NCBI RefSeq assembly: GCF_000813005.1 | Contig: NZ_JSYP01000010.1 | Span: forward strand, 1-64,000 | Length of the DNA: 64,000 bases | Source: Flavobacterium sp. KMS | GTDB lineage: Bacteria > Bacteroidota > Bacteroidia > Flavobacteriales > Flavobacteriaceae | Reading direction: 5' to 3' | Made by a program: the position numbers and the translations under genes | The notes under the pieces: generated by a model | Told to the model about the DNA's origin: nothing | Database searches by the model: none | Seen by the model: only the letters and a program-made list of their open reading frames with translations | Part shown: positions 62,824 through 64,000 of the stretch, piece by piece | How positions within the stretch are numbered: the stretch's first letter is position 1 | How the letters are laid out: each line of letters begins with the position of its first letter

Positions 62824-63712
62824 ATTTCAAATTGTTTATTGTTTTTATAGACTTATAGTATAAATAAGGTAAAATTAAAAAAGGTATTCCAATTTGGATA
62901 TTTATAATAAATAAAGCGAAAAAAATCTGTTGTAATAAACTATTACTAAAAAAAGCGTATTTAAACAAGATGCTAATTATTGGAAATAAAAAAACTAATG
63001 GTACAAACAGCAGTAAATCCCATTTTTTGAATACTAATAGACATAAAATTAAAGCTGTACTCAATAGTAAGGTGTTGTATATCGCAATTTGAATTTGCTT
63101 TAAAAGATATTTCCCAGAATCGAAAGAACTTATTTTTATATGAATTATGTTCTCTCTATTAAAGGATGGTAAACAGCCAATAAAAGAAACTAAAAATAAG
63201 CTGGCAAGATTTAGATTATCATTATTGTATTGGTCTCCCATTACATTAAGGAAAATAATCAAAGGTATAAAAAGGATAAGTTTATTTTTTCTAAAGCAAA
63301 TATGCCAAAATGGATCAAATAATCTGAAGGGATACTTTATGGTTTTAAGCCCTACTTTATTTAGTAGAATCAAGAAATACAGTATTAGAAAGTGTATTAT
63401 AAGAATATCCCAACGTTGGTTTATAAGATAAATAATTATAAACGGAAAACTATATATTGTGTATTCCAGGAACAATAAAAGACGATAATTTTTATTTACC
63501 CTCAATAGCTCTATGTCTTTTCTGTTCTGATGATAAAAGGCTATTTCTAAAGTTGTTATTAAAAAGAAATAATTGTATTTTGGAAATAATTGATTTAGAA
63601 AATAAATAATAACTGCGTAAAAAGCCAAGAACAATCCTATTGCTAAATAGTCATCTTTTGGTAATATTTTTCTAAATCGGATTAGGATTAAATACTTTAA
63701 TATTTTTATCAT
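62810..63712 (-). CDS. Polytopic membrane protein, probable ABC permease
   Basis: A 300-residue protein with about eight to ten hydrophobic segments covering most of its length (IGLFLAFYAVIIYFLNQLF, PFIIIYLINQRWDILIIHFLILYFLILLNK and others). No soluble domain of note. Its overlap with the ATP-binding gene makes it the likely permease. I do not recognise a named family. A small membrane protein gene lies 108 bases upstream. Confidence 0.75.
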   Translation of the reverse strand: MIKILKYLILIRFRKILPKDDYLAIGLFLAFYAVIIYFLNQLFPKYNYFFLITTLEIAFYHQNRKDIELLRVNKNYRLLLFLEYTIYSFPFIIIYLINQRWDILIIHFLILYFLILLNKVGLKTIKYPFRLFDPFWHICFRKNKLILFIPLIIFLNVMGDQYNNDNLNLASLFLVSFIGCLPSFNRENIIHIKISSFDSGKYLLKQIQIAIYNTLLLSTALILCLLVFKKWDLLLFVPLVFLFPIISILFKYAFFSNSLLQQIFFALFIINIQIGIPFLILPYLYYKSIKTINNLKYVTD

Positions 63713-63820
63713 TTCTTATTTTAAAAAGCAGTCATTAAGCAAAATGTAAATATTATTTTCCTGCTATAAAGGCTGCAAAATAGATAAAAAAACAAAGCCG
63801 CAAATAATCAAATACAATTA

Positions 63821-63955
63821 TTATCCTTCAAACTCTTTTTTCCAAGCTTTTAAAATGCCAGAGAAATCCCATATCTTTTTTTGGTATTTTGTTACCAAAA
63901 ATATTAAAACAACAACATCAAATAATAAAAACAACAATATTATGTATAAGTTCAT
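63821..63955 (-). CDS. 44-residue membrane peptide gene next to the ABC exporter
   Basis: The minus-strand frame starts ATG at 63955 and stops at 63821. It encodes a hydrophobic helix (residues 2-23, NLYIILLFLLFDVVVLIFLV) followed by TKYQKKIWDFSGILKAWKKEFEG. This is a single-pass small protein with a positively charged end. It could be a subunit, immunity protein or substrate of the exporter, or a chance frame; the transmembrane segment plus clean start and stop favour a real gene. Confidence 0.55.
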   Translation of the reverse strand: MNLYIILLFLLFDVVVLIFLVTKYQKKIWDFSGILKAWKKEFEG

Positions 63956-63960
63956 AGCTA

Positions 63961-63999
63961 TTAATTTAAGTAGTATTGTGTATATATTGGTAAATCTCC
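63961..63999 (-). CDS. Possible C-terminal end of an upstream gene, cut by window edge
   Basis: A minus-strand frame enters from the right edge and stops at 63961, reading GDLPIYTQYYLN. It ends five bases before the 44-residue gene, the spacing expected for one operon. Only 12 residues are visible, so identity is unknown and the call is tentative. Confidence 0.3.
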   Translation of the reverse strand, partial: GDLPIYTQYYLN

Positions 64000-64000
64000 G

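Overview
The window looks like chromosomal DNA of a Flavobacterium-type member of the Bacteroidota. The DNA is AT-rich and most starts lack a Shine-Dalgarno sequence. Many genes carry a TAnnTTTG box about 20-40 bases upstream, the -7 element of the Bacteroidota sigma factor. Lineage-typical genes include PorW/SprE (type IX secretion and gliding), an HU-SPOR protein, a GIN-domain protein, a bactofilin next to atpZ, and an ATP synthase operon without beta and epsilon genes. Species identity cannot be fixed from the sequence alone.

Layout. 1-8.0 kb: end of a transposase gene, dprA, an HU-SPOR protein, a coiled-coil secreted protein, a Pif1-like helicase, an OmpH-like lipoprotein, a methyltransferase and an acetyltransferase. 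8.0-12.4 kb: a 1.9-kb gene-free stretch, then mnmG and ybeY, carrying seven parS-like 16-mers (ParB centromere sites) plus one degenerate copy. 12.4-20.2 kb: a DUF4175-type membrane/coiled-coil protein, gltX, an SPFH protein, and small envelope-associated genes (holin-like, YtxH-like). 20.2-21.6 kb: gene-free DNA with three diverged direct repeats about 420 bp apart. 21.6-29.1 kb: glnS with an unusual C-terminal extension, a ParE-type toxin-antitoxin pair abutting folB, tRNA-Cys, and the rnr-GIN-LysE group. 29.1-31.5 kb: AT-rich DNA around rpiB, then a row of decayed partial copies of a DUF1294 gene downstream of the intact gene. 31.5-38.8 kb: a BRO-N/DinD-like gene, tex, tatA, an M23-associated membrane protein without peptidase domain, a GH3-family protein and a nucleoside-phosphorylase-like protein. 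38.9-43.9 kb: UDP-glucuronate decarboxylase, polyprenyl glycosylphosphotransferase, GT2, ORF6N and a CapK-like adenylate-forming enzyme, probably for surface polysaccharide. 44-50.8 kb: purD, two small or unknown membrane proteins, upp, DUF4254, a GT9 glycosyltransferase and a flavin/[2Fe-2S] reductase. 50.9-53.1 kb: an ABC transporter pair. 53.2-62.0 kb: porW/sprE, bactofilin, atpZ, a small membrane protein and atpBEFHAG. 62.2-64 kb: an ABC exporter of unknown cargo with a 44-residue membrane protein beside it.

Most genes are core housekeeping or lineage-typical. The unusual content lies between genes: the parS cluster, an inverted-repeat family, the three ~420-bp repeats, the decayed DUF1294 tandem array, paired palindromes at the ORF6N gene, and a terminator-like hairpin between atpE and atpF. 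The parS cluster suggests the window lies in the origin-proximal part of the chromosome, but dnaA and parAB are not in it.
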